Shown here in pieces: positions 16,558 to 25,482 of a stretch of DNA of 64,000 bases. The notes beneath the pieces were generated by a model. It made no database searches. It was not told where the DNA came from and worked only from the letters and a program-made list of their open reading frames with translations. Made by a program: the position numbers and the translations under genes. Every line of letters begins with the position of its first letter. The first letter of the stretch is position 1. Source of the stretch: Candidatus Hydrogenedens sp. (GTDB lineage Bacteria > Hydrogenedentota > Hydrogenedentia > Hydrogenedentales > JAEUWI01); NCBI GenBank assembly GCA_016125095.1, contig WGMK01000005.1:186001-250000 (forward strand). Direction: 5' to 3'.

Positions 16558-18495
16558 GTGTTGTTCCGGTTTTTTCTGGGATGTTTGGCCGTGGCGGGGT
16601 GTGCCGCTGTGGCGGGGGCGGAGGATACCGCGCCCAATTTCCGTTTGATTGATCAGGATGGCGGTATCTATGAGCTGTACCGCCAGGACGAGGCGGCGCT
16701 GGTGGCGCTGGTGGCGTTTGATGGCACGGACGCGGCCTTGCTGGAGCAGGCTGGCGGACAGAAGCATCGGCGCAAGTCGAAGAACAAGAACGACTTGTCG
16801 GTGGCGCTGATTACGAAGGAGCCGCCGGTGACGCGGGAGTCGATTGCGGCGCTGCACGCCAAGGCGAAGGCGACGAATCCTATCCTGCTGGATACGGCGG
16901 GCAGCGTGTCGGCGGCGCTGGGGCTGCGGCAGCCGGGCGATGTGGTGTGGATAGACCCGGCGGCGGGGTGGAAAATCGTCGGGCACACGCAGGCCGCAGC
17001 GGGAATGCCGGCTTCGGCGGAGGCAGCGCGCGAGGCGATGCTGACCCCGGCGGCGCTGGCGACGCCTGCAGCAGACGCGGCTGCCGCCCCGGCCGCGATT
17101 TCCTACAGCCGCGATATCGCGCCGATTCTGATGGCGCGCTGCGTCAATTGCCACACGGAAGGCGGCATCGGGCCCTTCGCCATGAACAGCCATAAGAAGG
17201 TCGCGGGCTGGTCGGCCATGATGCAGGAAGTCGTGCTGACCAAGCGCATGCCGCCATGGCACGCGGACCCCGAGTATCAGCACTTCAAGAATTCCATTGC
17301 GATGGCGCCAGAGGAGGAGGCGACGCTGATGGCCTGGTTGCGCGCGGGCGCGCCGAAGGCCGACGACGAGCCGGACCCCTTGGCCGAGCAGGCCAAGCCG
17401 CACGATGCGGGCTGGTTGCTGGGCACCCCGGACCACGTGGTGCGGATGCCGGAGCCGGTGGAACTGCCCGCCAACGACGTGATCGACTACAAGTACTTCT
17501 ATGTGTCCGCCGGGCTGACCGAGGACCAATGGCTGAGCGGGGTCGAGGTGCGCGCGGGCAATCCGAAGGTGGTGCACCATGCGCTCATCTTCGCCATGTA
17601 TCCGCCCGAATACGCGCACCTGCAGCCCCATGCGTATCGCGGCCTGGGCGGCTTCTTCGCCAGTTTCCTGCCAGGTGCGGAGCCGCTGCCCTTTCCGCAG
17701 GGCACGGCGCAGTTCCTGCCGGCCGGCAGCACGTTCGTCTTCCAGATGCACTACAGCCCCACCGGCAAGCCCGAGACGGACCAGACGGAGCTGGGCCTCC
17801 ACTTTGCCGACGCGCCCCCGGCTGAGGTGCTGCAGGTACGGGCCATCACGACGACCGACTTCGTGATTAAGCCCGGCCTGGCGGACCAGCCGGTATCGGT
17901 CAGCTACAAGACCGAAGAGCCGATGCGGCTGTGGGGAGTGCTGCCGCACATGCACTACCGCGGCCAGCACTTCCGCTACACCTTCGATGTGCCGGGACAG
18001 GCGCCCGAGGTGCTGCTGAATGTGCCGTGGTATCAGTTCGACTGGCAGCCGATGTATTGGTACGACGCGCCGAAGGATTACCCCGCCGGCACGACGCTGC
18101 ACTGCGATGGCGCGTTCGACAATTCGAAGTACAACCCGACGAACCCCGATCCGAGCAAGGAAGTCGAGTTCGGCGAGCAGTCCTTCGACGAGATGTTCAT
18201 CGGCTATATGGCCGTGTCTCAGCCCTACGACGCCGCCGCCTTCGTGCCGCAGCCGGTGGAGAGGCAGTACAACGAGCCCATCACCGAAGCCACGATGACC
18301 GGCACCGAATGGGACATCGGCGAAGACCGACCGCTGCGCTTCAACAAGGGCGGCGAGCTGAAAATCGCCTGGTACAAGGGCACCTGGAAAATCGACGGCA
18401 GCCGCGTCGTCATGAACATGGGCGAAGACTTCTACGCCGACATCGTCGGCAACGAACTCTACCTCGAAGGCGAGCGGATGGTGCGGATAAAGTAA
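16558..18495 (+). CDS. Redoxin-cytochrome c-copper monooxygenase fusion (ascorbate-dependent monooxygenase-like)
   Basis: About 645 residues. A signal peptide (VLFRFFLGCLAVAGCAAVAGA) is followed by a thioredoxin-like domain (APNFRLIDQDG, about 25-170), then a single-heme cytochrome c segment with RCVNCHTEGG (about residue 194), then a copper type II ascorbate-dependent monooxygenase-like region with VVHHALIF (about 338) and HMHYRG (about 463). Copper hydroxylases of the PHM/DBM class use such His clusters to hydroxylate a substrate C-H bond. A GTG start at 16558 is preferred: AAGGG lies 8 bases upstream; GTG 16549 is an alternative. The redoxin part lacks a CxxC. The substrate is unknown; electron transfer from the fused heme is inferred. 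Confidence 0.8.
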   Translation: MLFRFFLGCLAVAGCAAVAGAEDTAPNFRLIDQDGGIYELYRQDEAALVALVAFDGTDAALLEQAGGQKHRRKSKNKNDLSVALITKEPPVTRESIAALHAKAKATNPILLDTAGSVSAALGLRQPGDVVWIDPAAGWKIVGHTQAAAGMPASAEAAREAMLTPAALATPAADAAAAPAAISYSRDIAPILMARCVNCHTEGGIGPFAMNSHKKVAGWSAMMQEVVLTKRMPPWHADPEYQHFKNSIAMAPEEEATLMAWLRAGAPKADDEPDPLAEQAKPHDAGWLLGTPDHVVRMPEPVELPANDVIDYKYFYVSAGLTEDQWLSGVEVRAGNPKVVHHALIFAMYPPEYAHLQPHAYRGLGGFFASFLPGAEPLPFPQGTAQFLPAGSTFVFQMHYSPTGKPETDQTELGLHFADAPPAEVLQVRAITTTDFVIKPGLADQPVSVSYKTEEPMRLWGVLPHMHYRGQHFRYTFDVPGQAPEVLLNVPWYQFDWQPMYWYDAPKDYPAGTTLHCDGAFDNSKYNPTNPDPSKEVEFGEQSFDEMFIGYMAVSQPYDAAAFVPQPVERQYNEPITEATMTGTEWDIGEDRPLRFNKGGELKIAWYKGTWKIDGSRVVMNMGEDFYADIVGNELYLEGERMVRIK

Positions 18496-18518
18496 CCGCC
18501 GCGGACAGAATCACACGG

Positions 18519-18553
18519 GACGGCAGGCGCGGGCCTGCCGTCTCTTTTGTTTT
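18519..18553 (+). terminator. Rho-independent terminator after the monooxygenase gene
   Basis: A 10-bp stem GACGGCAGGC / GCCTGCCGTC with loop GCGG (18519-18542) is followed by TCTTTTGTTTTTT. It lies 24 bases after the stop codon. Confidence 0.9.
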
Positions 18554-18580
18554 TTGACAGGATAACGGGATCGGGGATTG

Positions 18581-18665
18581 GGTAGGGCAAGCGTACCCGC
18601 GCGCCATCTTGGTGCGGGCGCTCGATACATGCGACGAGATGGCGCGCGGGTACACTTGCCCTACC
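18581..18665. repeat. Palindromic repeat C, copy 1
   Basis: A long hairpin: left arm 18581-18610 (GGTAGGGCAAGCGTACCCGC..) against right arm 18637-18665, with one or two mismatches. Flank 18666-18730 also resembles 19842-19910. The unit recurs at 19759-19840 and, turned inside out, within the coding sequence at 58995-59062. Confidence 0.85.
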
Positions 18666-18758
18666 GGAGGAGATGGCGGGCGTGTCGAAAAAGCTATGCC
18701 GGGGTCCCGCCATTCTCGGCAAATGTGGACTTTCAGCCCAACGCAAATGCCCCACCGG

Positions 18759-19526
18759 TCATTCCTGCGAGTCCTTCAGATCCGGCATCACGTAAAAATG
18801 AACGACCCGTCCAGAGTACTTGTTAATGTGCAAGTCGACCAAGAGCCTATTGGAAGATTCCTTTTCTCGTGCTAAGTACCGGATTTCTTTCTCGTAGGGA
18901 AAGCCCAATTCCTCGATGCTCCAAAGCATTGCAACGTTGCTCAACGTAACCTCGTCAAGTACCGATTCAATAATTTTAGCAACGTCGGTAATTCCTAGGT
19001 CGCGCTCACTGACGATGGCAGAGTCAGTCTTCGCGAACCTGAACAAGCTGCCGTTCGTCGCATCAAACTCCATAACCATTCCGTGGGAATGAAATTCGAG
19101 CGTTTCCCGCTCGGCCCCTTCGGTTCCAATCACGCGTTTCCTCACCTCGGTACACTTGACGATCACATCGGTTTCAACGCCCAGAATATCGAGTAGACGC
19201 GTCCTCTTGAACTCAGGGCAGAAGTCAACGAGCACCTCCTCAATGGTACCCACTTCCGCACTCGTATCATCTCGCTGATCGCGCTCCTTACTGCACAAAT
19301 TATCGTCGCTCCAAAAATAGGTCTGAATGTAATCGGAGCGGGTTAGTGGCTGACTCTTCCACTCTGGCTTGTTCTCGGTCCCGACGGCCTGCGTGCGCGA
19401 AATCGGATGCTTGGGAGGGGCTATTGCGGATTGCTGCGCATCGAGAACAGCACAATATAGGAAGGCTCCGGTGCACCCGAGCAAGACAGCACCCATTAAG
19501 GTATTGCGCCACTTTCCGGAAATCAT
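18759..19526 (-). CDS. Hypothetical exported or membrane-anchored protein
   Basis: I do not recognise a family. 255 residues; the N-terminus has a hydrophobic segment (LMGAVLLGCTGAFLYCAVLDA) that is either a signal anchor or signal peptide. The remainder is charged and soluble (TSAEVGTIEEVLVDFCPEF, RVVHFYVMPDLKDSQE). GC is visibly lower than the surroundings and the gene lies between two copies of palindromic repeat C, both signs of transfer. The small frame at 19587-19784 ends 60 bases upstream on the same strand. Confidence 0.6.
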   Translation of the reverse strand: MISGKWRNTLMGAVLLGCTGAFLYCAVLDAQQSAIAPPKHPISRTQAVGTENKPEWKSQPLTRSDYIQTYFWSDDNLCSKERDQRDDTSAEVGTIEEVLVDFCPEFKRTRLLDILGVETDVIVKCTEVRKRVIGTEGAERETLEFHSHGMVMEFDATNGSLFRFAKTDSAIVSERDLGITDVAKIIESVLDEVTLSNVAMLWSIEELGFPYEKEIRYLAREKESSNRLLVDLHINKYSGRVVHFYVMPDLKDSQE

Positions 19527-19586
19527 CTTAGCGCTACCTCAAGTTCAAGCATACGTGGTCCTCACGGGTAAGGCATAGGGTCTGAA

Positions 19587-19784
19587 TCAATTACGTTCTA
19601 GGTCGCCAGAGTGTCTTGCCACTCTTTGGCACGCACGCGCTTCACCATAGTGATAAAGATATGGGTCGGAGTCCATGTTGACATAGTAGCACCTAACCCG
19701 TTTCGCGGGAATCGCAACTAACAAGATCCACAACGCTGAGAATCCAGCAATCAGGATCGGTAGGGCAAGCGTACCGCGCGCCAT
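19587..19784 (-). CDS. Possible small membrane protein starting inside palindromic repeat C
   Basis: A 65-residue frame whose first nine residues (MARGTLALP) are encoded by the right-hand end of the palindrome at 19759-19840 on the minus strand. It then has one hydrophobic segment (ILIAGFSALWILLVAIPA) and a basic tail. It might be a real small protein given a new start by the repeat, the truncated remnant of a longer gene, or chance. No ribosome site is obvious because the upstream bases are the hairpin loop. Confidence 0.3.
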   Translation of the reverse strand: MARGTLALPILIAGFSALWILLVAIPAKRVRCYYVNMDSDPYLYHYGEARACQRVARHSGDLERN

Positions 19785-19840
19785 CTTGGTGCGGTGGTCG
19801 ATTCATGCGTCAAGATGGCGCGCGGTACGCTTGCCCTACC
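19759..19840. repeat. Palindromic repeat C, copy 2 (perfect arms)
   Basis: Arms 19759-19787 and 19812-19840 are perfectly complementary over 29 bases (GGTAGGGCAAGCGTACCGCG..). The loop is 24 bases. Apart from this hairpin, the small frame at 19587-19784 and the promoter at 19939-19967, bases 19527-20007 hold nothing recognisable. Confidence 0.9.
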
Positions 19841-19938
19841 CGAGGGGATGGCGGGGCGTGTCTTAAGGCTATGCACAGGCCCCGCCGTTCGGGGTGCAAT
19901 TCTGCTGAAATTTGGGCGGGATTCGGGGCAGACAGGCC

Positions 19939-19967
19939 TTGCCCTCTGGGGCAAACTGCTATATACT
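19939..19967 (+). promoter_or_regulatory. Probable sigma70-type promoter of the lytic transglycosylase gene
   Basis: TTGCCC (19939-19944), a 17-base spacer and TATACT (19962-19967), 40 bases before the start codon. Confidence 0.6.
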
Positions 19968-20007
19968 CTTGACAACTGGACCGGGTAGTGTTCACGGGAG
20001 TATGTGC

Positions 20008-20961
20008 ATGCGGAGAGTGTGGCCCAGTGCGTGCGTGGCGGCGCTGCTGTTTTGCGGCGGCGTGGCGCACCCGGAAGCCGAGGTGGATGTGGCAGCGCAG
20101 ATAAAGGCGAAGCAGACGTCTTCGCTGAGTCCGGCGCACCAGCGCAGCATCGAGAAGCGCAACCAGCTGACGAAGCGCTATGCCGAGAGCAACCTGCATC
20201 AGTTCCAGGAAAAGGACGGTTCGGTCACGTTTACGAACCGCCCGGACAAGTACAAGCGCGACCCGGCCTATACGCCGATCACCCTGAATTTCGAGCCGAT
20301 TTCGGTGCCGGCGAAATACCGCGTGACGCTGAACCCGAGCCAGTACACCAACGGCGCGGTGTCGGACCTGATCAATCAATACGCCAAGCATTACCGGGTG
20401 GATACGGATCTGGTGTATGCGGTGATTAAGGCAGAGAGCAATTTCCAGCCTTCGGCGGTGTCGCCTGCGGGGGCCTGCGGGCTGATGCAGCTGATGCCGG
20501 GCACGGCGGCGGACATGGGCGTGAAGAACATCTTCGACCCTGCGCAGAATATCGCCGGGGGTACGCAATACCTGAGCAAGATGCTGGGCCTGTTCAATGG
20601 CGACGTGCGGCTGGCGCTGGCGGGTTACAACGCCGGGCCGGAGAACGTGAAGAAGTACAACGGCATTCCCCCCTTCAAGGAGACGCAGGAATACGTGCGC
20701 CGGGTGCTGCGCTTCAAGCAGGCCTTCTCCAAGGGCGGCACGAACATCAAGTACAGCGAGATCGACCACATCCGCACGGCCGATGCCGCGCCGGTGAACA
20801 CGCCGCAGTACAGCGGGCGCTTCGTGGTGTATTTCAACAGCGGCCTCAGTCAGCCCGCCGACCGGGTCGAGGACAAAGACCCGTTCTGGTACATCCACTA
20901 CGGCACCCGCACCTATCCCGTGCGCAAGGATCTGGTGGACAAGATCGAAGACGCCGCCTGA
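20008..20961 (+). CDS. Lytic transglycosylase (SLT/Slt70-type domain), secreted
   Basis: The 317-residue protein has a signal peptide ([21 protein letters not shown]). A region with [18 protein letters not shown] looks like the DUF4124-type N-terminal strand often seen in front of SLT domains. The SLT domain follows: [20 protein letters not shown] with catalytic Glu near residue 142, [19 protein letters not shown] and [12 protein letters not shown]. It should cut glycan strands of peptidoglycan in the periplasm. The ATG at 20008 is preferred over 20002 because CACGGGAG gives better spacing. The stop codon lies in the loop of a hairpin (20950-20969) without a T-run. Confidence 0.9.
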   Translation: MRRVWPSACVAALLFCGGVAHPEAEVDVAAQIKAKQTSSLSPAHQRSIEKRNQLTKRYAESNLHQFQEKDGSVTFTNRPDKYKRDPAYTPITLNFEPISVPAKYRVTLNPSQYTNGAVSDLINQYAKHYRVDTDLVYAVIKAESNFQPSAVSPAGACGLMQLMPGTAADMGVKNIFDPAQNIAGGTQYLSKMLGLFNGDVRLALAGYNAGPENVKKYNGIPPFKETQEYVRRVLRFKQAFSKGGTNIKYSEIDHIRTADAAPVNTPQYSGRFVVYFNSGLSQPADRVEDKDPFWYIHYGTRTYPVRKDLVDKIEDAA

Positions 20962-21002
20962 GCGGCGTCCCCGATCCCCAGCTTCACGGCTGACGTTTCC
21001 CC

Positions 21003-22454
21003 TTACGCGGCTTCCTGCGCCATCGGCGCCGCCACCGCCTTCGGCCTGCTGCCCGCAGCCACGCTAAGCGCGACCACCATCAAGACGGCCGCCACTGCGA
21101 AGGTCGCGTGCAATCCCCGGGCAATCGCTTCCGGCTGGGCGGTGGTCAGGTCGGGCGCGGCCGATGCGTAGGCGAAGACCGCTCCCATCACCGACGCCCC
21201 GGTAACGAGTCCCAGATTCCGGGCGAGGTTGAGCATGCCGGACACGACCCCGCGCTGTTCCGAACGGACGTCGGCCATCACGGCCGTGTTGTTGGCCGTC
21301 TGAAAAAGACCATAGCCGACGGTGATGACCACAACGGCGCACAGATAGCCAGCGATACCGGAGGCCAAGGGCACGAGGGCCAGCATCGCGGCGCCGGCCA
21401 CCATGAGGCCTAGTCCTGCCACGGTCATGCGCGCCGCGCCGAACCGGTCGGAGAAGCGTCCGGCCGGCACCCCCGTGAAGGCAACCATGATCGGTCCGAC
21501 CGACAGGGCCAGCCCGACCGAGGCCGTGCCGAGTCCAAGGGCCCGTGAAAGATAAAACGGCCCGACGACCAGGGTCGCCATCATGACCGTCGATACGAGG
21601 GCGCTCGTGGCAAGCCCCGAGCGCAATACCGCATCGCGGAACATGGCGAACCGCACGAGGGGCGACTCCGCGCGCCTTTCGGCGAGCACGAACAACACGG
21701 CACCGACGGCCGCTGCGGCAAGGCACGCGGCATTGACCGCGCCGAAGGAGCCACGGCCGGTCGTCATGGCGAAGGCATAGGCCCCGAGCGTCAACGCGAG
21801 CCATACCGTGCCGGCGGTATCGAAGCGCGGCCGTGCGCCTTCCTGGCGACGGGCGTCCGCTGGAAGATACCGCCGGGCGAACCCATACGCCGCCACGCCG
21901 AGGGGCGCGTTAAACAGGAAGAGGGCAGGCCAGCCGAGCGCGGATATCAGGATGCCGCCGAGCGACGGGGCCAGCGCGGTGCCGACGGCCGACATCGTGC
22001 CCAGAATGCCCATGGCGCGCCCCATGCGTTCCTTCGGCACCGTGTCGCCCACAAACGCGATAGACAGCGCCATCATGATGGCCGCGCCGAGTCCCTGCAC
22101 GGCCCGCGCGGCCACTAGAAACGCGAGCGACGGTGCCGCGCCGCAGGCAACCGAAGCCGCGGTGAACAACACGATGCCCGAGACCAACAAGCGCTTGCGG
22201 CCGGTCAGGTCGCCGAGCCGCCCCACGGTGACGATCATCGCGGTAATGGCAAGCAAGTACGCCAGAACGATCCACTGGACCGCCTGAAACGAAGCGCCGA
22301 AAGCCTCGGCAAAGGTGGGCAGGCCCACATTGGCGATGCTGGTTCCCAGAGACGAGAGCAGCATGCAGGTGGACAGACTCGCCAAGACCCAACGCTCGGG
22401 CATTTCCCGCTCCTTGAGGGCGGTTTCGCCTGCATTTTTCGGTGCCGTAGACAT
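21003..22454 (-). CDS. MFS drug-resistance-type transporter (DHA2-like)
   Basis: The 483-residue protein has about 14 hydrophobic helices, the DHA2 pattern of proton-driven efflux pumps. Motif A reads GRLGDLTGRKRLLVSG, and AVQGLGAAIMMALSIAFV is the helix-5-like antiporter segment. The start MSTAPKNAG at 22454 has an AAGGAA ribosome site. It is divergent from a LysR regulator (125-base spacer), which probably controls it. The pair looks like a proteobacterial-type efflux unit and may have been acquired; GC is not clearly different. The substrate is unknown. A TTGTGC-17-TACGCT promoter lies about 50 bases upstream. Confidence 0.9.
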   Translation of the reverse strand: MSTAPKNAGETALKEREMPERWVLASLSTCMLLSSLGTSIANVGLPTFAEAFGASFQAVQWIVLAYLLAITAMIVTVGRLGDLTGRKRLLVSGIVLFTAASVACGAAPSLAFLVAARAVQGLGAAIMMALSIAFVGDTVPKERMGRAMGILGTMSAVGTALAPSLGGILISALGWPALFLFNAPLGVAAYGFARRYLPADARRQEGARPRFDTAGTVWLALTLGAYAFAMTTGRGSFGAVNAACLAAAAVGAVLFVLAERRAESPLVRFAMFRDAVLRSGLATSALVSTVMMATLVVGPFYLSRALGLGTASVGLALSVGPIMVAFTGVPAGRFSDRFGAARMTVAGLGLMVAGAAMLALVPLASGIAGYLCAVVVITVGYGLFQTANNTAVMADVRSEQRGVVSGMLNLARNLGLVTGASVMGAVFAYASAAPDLTTAQPEAIARGLHATFAVAAVLMVVALSVAAGSRPKAVAAPMAQEAA

Positions 22455-22579
22455 GATTCGTTCCTTTCGCGTTCTATTCGCACGAAGCGTAGCACGGGCT
22501 TTGACAATGCACAAGACGCAGCAATTACAGTTAATCATTGCGTTTGACGCCATATATGGAAACTTGCTAGCGTTTCGCT

Positions 22580-23494
22580 ATGACAAAGCCCGACTTCAAT
22601 CTCCTGGCCACGCTGGAAGTGCTGCTCGTAGAGGGCAGCGTGGTTCGTGCTGCCCGCCGGCTGCGGCTGAGTCCGTCGGCCATGAGCCGCGCGTTGTCCC
22701 GCTTGCGCGAGACCACGGGCGATCCGCTACTGGTGCGCGCGGGGCGCGGGCTGGTTCCCACGCCGCGCGCCCTTGAACTGCGCGATCAGGTGAGCCGGCT
22801 GGTTCAGGAAACCGAGGCCGTCCTCCGTCCTGCCGAGAAGCCGGACCTCGAGCGCATGGAGCGCACCTTCACGCTGCGAAGCAGCGACGGATTCGTGGAG
22901 AACTTCGGTCCCGCCCTGCTGGCTCGTGTGGCGGCCGAGGCGCCCGGCGTCCGCTTGCGGTTTGTTCAGAAGGCCGACAAGGACAGTGCCCCCCTTCGCG
23001 AGGGGCTTGTCGACCTGGAGACCGGCGTCGTGGGCACCAACAACGCACCAGAACTGCGGGTGCAGGCCTTGTTCCGCGATCGCTTCGTGGGCGTGGTCCG
23101 CGCGGGTCATGCCCTGGCCTCCGGCAAGATCTCGCCGAAGCGCTACGCAGCCGCACACCATGTCGTCGTGTCGCGGAATCAGCACTATCGGGGTCCGGTG
23201 GACGATGGACTGCACGCGCTGGGGCTGGAGCGGAACATTGCTACGATCGTGGGCGGATTCGCTACCGCGCTCTCGCTGGCGCGGACCACCGATCTGGTGG
23301 CGAGCGTGCCCGAGCGCCACACCGGCAACCTGCGCACAGGCATGTTGAGCTTTCCCTTGCCGGTGAAAACCCCGGGAATAACGGTCTCGGCGATTTGGCA
23401 TCCGCGGATGGATTCCGACCCCGGACACCGGTGGCTGCGCGCCTGCCTGCGCGAAGTCTGCACGGATGCCTTGGACCCGGCGCAAGACGTTTGA
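22580..23494 (+). CDS. LysR-family transcriptional regulator
   Basis: The 304-residue protein has an N-terminal winged helix-turn-helix (NLLATLEVLLVEGSVVRAAR..LSPSAMSRALSRLR, residues about 6-65) and a LysR substrate-binding domain (from about residue 90: TLRSSDGFVENFGPALL). The spacing of the HTH and the linker helix fits the family. It is divergently transcribed from the MFS gene, the standard arrangement for a LysR activator of an adjacent efflux gene. The co-inducer is unknown. Confidence 0.92.
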   Translation: MTKPDFNLLATLEVLLVEGSVVRAARRLRLSPSAMSRALSRLRETTGDPLLVRAGRGLVPTPRALELRDQVSRLVQETEAVLRPAEKPDLERMERTFTLRSSDGFVENFGPALLARVAAEAPGVRLRFVQKADKDSAPLREGLVDLETGVVGTNNAPELRVQALFRDRFVGVVRAGHALASGKISPKRYAAAHHVVVSRNQHYRGPVDDGLHALGLERNIATIVGGFATALSLARTTDLVASVPERHTGNLRTGMLSFPLPVKTPGITVSAIWHPRMDSDPGHRWLRACLREVCTDALDPAQDV

Positions 23495-23576
23495 AATTCG
23501 CGTGCGATGCTCCAACCCTCCAGACACGCCGCGTAAGCTCCTGCTGCGGTTAATCTTAGCTTCCATTAGAAGTCCG

Positions 23577-23633
23577 TTGCGCGCCCGGCGTCGGCTGTGG
23601 TACTCTGCGATCCCGTTGGAGCAAACGGGACCT
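23577..23633 (+). promoter_or_regulatory. Candidate promoter and leader hairpin of pyrG
   Basis: TTGCGC (23577-23582), 18-base spacer, TACTCT (23601-23606), followed by a hairpin TCCCGTT..AACGGGA (about 23611-23630) in a long leader (about 210 nt) before pyrG. The hairpin has no T-run, so it is not an obvious terminator. Bases 23495-23823 hold no gene that I can support. Confidence 0.4.
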
Positions 23634-23823
23634 TCCCCCCTCTAACCCTGCCTGCGTATTGCAGCGGGTGTCCGCAATTTCTTGAGGAGCCTGCAGTAGG
23701 GTGACGGCGTACCGATGGCGTGCCGCAATGATGGAATGGATTGCTTACATTCCGCTGGAAGGCCGCCGCTGGGGATCCCGACAGAACGTAATGCAAGTCT
23801 CTACCGTGGAAGGGGGAGCGTAG

Positions 23824-25482
23824 ATGAGTGAGGCGCACTCGAGCGGCGCACGCGCGACCAAGTATGTATTCGTGACCGGCGGCGTGGTGTCGTCTATCGG
23901 CAAGGGTGTGGTGGCGGCGAGCACGGGGCTGCTGCTGGAGGCGCGCGGGCTGAAGATCGCGATCATGAAGCTCGACCCGTATATCAACGTGGACCCGGGC
24001 ACGATGAACCCCTTTGAGCACGGCGAGGTATTCGTGACCGACGACGGCGCGGAGACCGACCTGGACCTGGGGCACTACGAGCGCTTCACGCAGTCCTACC
24101 TTTCGCAGAAGAGCAACATCACCACCGGCGGCATTTACAACGCGGTGATTCAAAAAGAGCGCCGCGGCGAATACCTCGGCAAGACCGTGCAGGTCATCCC
24201 CCACATTACCGATGAGATCAAGTCGCGCATCCGGATGTTGACGGCGGAATCGGAAGAGCCGATCGACATCGCGATCATCGAGATCGGCGGCACGGTGGGC
24301 GACATCGAGAGCCTGCCCTTCCTCGAGGCGCTGCGCCAGTTCCGGCTGGATGTGGGGCCCCCGAACTGCTGCTTCATCCATGTGACGCTGGTGCCGTACA
24401 TCGAAGCGGCGGGCGAGCTAAAGACCAAGCCCACGCAGCACAGCGTGCGCGCCCTGCGCGATATCGGCATTCAGCCGCACATCATCGTCTGCCGCACGGG
24501 TCCGCACACACTGGCGCAGGATCAGCGGCGCAAGGTGGGCCTCTTCTGCGACGTGCCGGAGAACTGCATCATCTGCGCCGAGGACGTATCGCCGCTGTAT
24601 GCCGTGCCGATGCACCTGAAGGAGCAGGACATCGACCTGACGATCCTGCAGCTGCTGGGCATCACGCCGCCGCCGAGCGACACCTCGGCCTGGGAGGCGA
24701 TGGTCGAGCGGCTGAAGAACCCAAAGGACACCGTGCGCATCGCCGCGGTGGGCAAATACATCGAGCACGACGACGCGTATAAGAGCATCAATGAGGCCTT
24801 CGTGCATGCGGGCATCCGCAACGAGTGCAAGGCGAAGATCACCTGGGTGGACTCCGAAAAGATTTCGTCGGACGCCGATGCCGCCGCGATGCTGGGCGAA
24901 TTCGACGGCATTCTCGTTGGACCCGGCTTCGGTACACGCGGCATCGAGGGCAAGATTCGCGCGGCGAAATACGCGCGAACGAATAACGTACCGTACTTCG
25001 GCATCTGCCTCGGCATGCAGATCGCGGTCATCGAATTCGCGCGGCACGTGGCGGGCATCGCCGATGCGCACAGCACGGAGATCGACCCGCAGACCCCGGC
25101 GCCCGTAATTTCGCTGCTGTCCGAGCAGCGCGGCGTGCAGGACCTGGGCGGCACGATGCGGCTGGGCGCGTACCGCTGCGAACTCGAGCCCGGCACCAAG
25201 GCGCGCGAGGCCTACGGCGAAGACGTCGTGTACGAGCGCCACCGCCACCGCTACGAGTTCAACAACGACTACCTCGAGGCGCTGGAACAGGCCGGCCTGG
25301 TGGTGAGCGGCACGCACCCCAAGGGCGGCCACCGGTTGGTCGAGATTGTCGAACTGAAGAATCATCCCTGGTACTGCGCATCGCAGTTCCACCCGGAATT
25401 CAAGAGCAAACCCCTGCACCCGCAACCGCTGTTCACGGCGTTCGTGAAGCACGCGCTGGAGCGCAAGCGTGGCGCACTCTAA
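23824..25482 (+). CDS. pyrG: CTP synthase
   Basis: The 552-residue enzyme aminates UTP to CTP with glutamine and ATP, the last step of pyrimidine nucleotide synthesis. The synthetase domain starts TKYVFVTGGVVSSIGKG and contains KLDPYINVDPGTMNPFEHGEVFV, LDLGHYERF and SNITTGGIYNAVIQKER. The class I glutaminase domain has GICLGMQ with the catalytic Cys and the terminal HPEFKSKP His-Glu pair. The length fits the family. GGAGCG lies just before the ATG. The following gene overlaps its last 14 bases. Confidence 0.97.
   Translation: MSEAHSSGARATKYVFVTGGVVSSIGKGVVAASTGLLLEARGLKIAIMKLDPYINVDPGTMNPFEHGEVFVTDDGAETDLDLGHYERFTQSYLSQKSNITTGGIYNAVIQKERRGEYLGKTVQVIPHITDEIKSRIRMLTAESEEPIDIAIIEIGGTVGDIESLPFLEALRQFRLDVGPPNCCFIHVTLVPYIEAAGELKTKPTQHSVRALRDIGIQPHIIVCRTGPHTLAQDQRRKVGLFCDVPENCIICAEDVSPLYAVPMHLKEQDIDLTILQLLGITPPPSDTSAWEAMVERLKNPKDTVRIAAVGKYIEHDDAYKSINEAFVHAGIRNECKAKITWVDSEKISSDADAAAMLGEFDGILVGPGFGTRGIEGKIRAAKYARTNNVPYFGICLGMQIAVIEFARHVAGIADAHSTEIDPQTPAPVISLLSEQRGVQDLGGTMRLGAYRCELEPGTKAREAYGEDVVYERHRHRYEFNNDYLEALEQAGLVVSGTHPKGGHRLVEIVELKNHPWYCASQFHPEFKSKPLHPQPLFTAFVKHALERKRGAL

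Noticed and set aside
16444..18102. 552-residue antisense frame to the monooxygenase gene
   Set aside because: No domain, Arg/His-rich composition typical of GC-rich antisense frames.
20950..20969. Terminator after the lytic transglycosylase gene
   Set aside because: The hairpin contains the stop codon and has no T-run.
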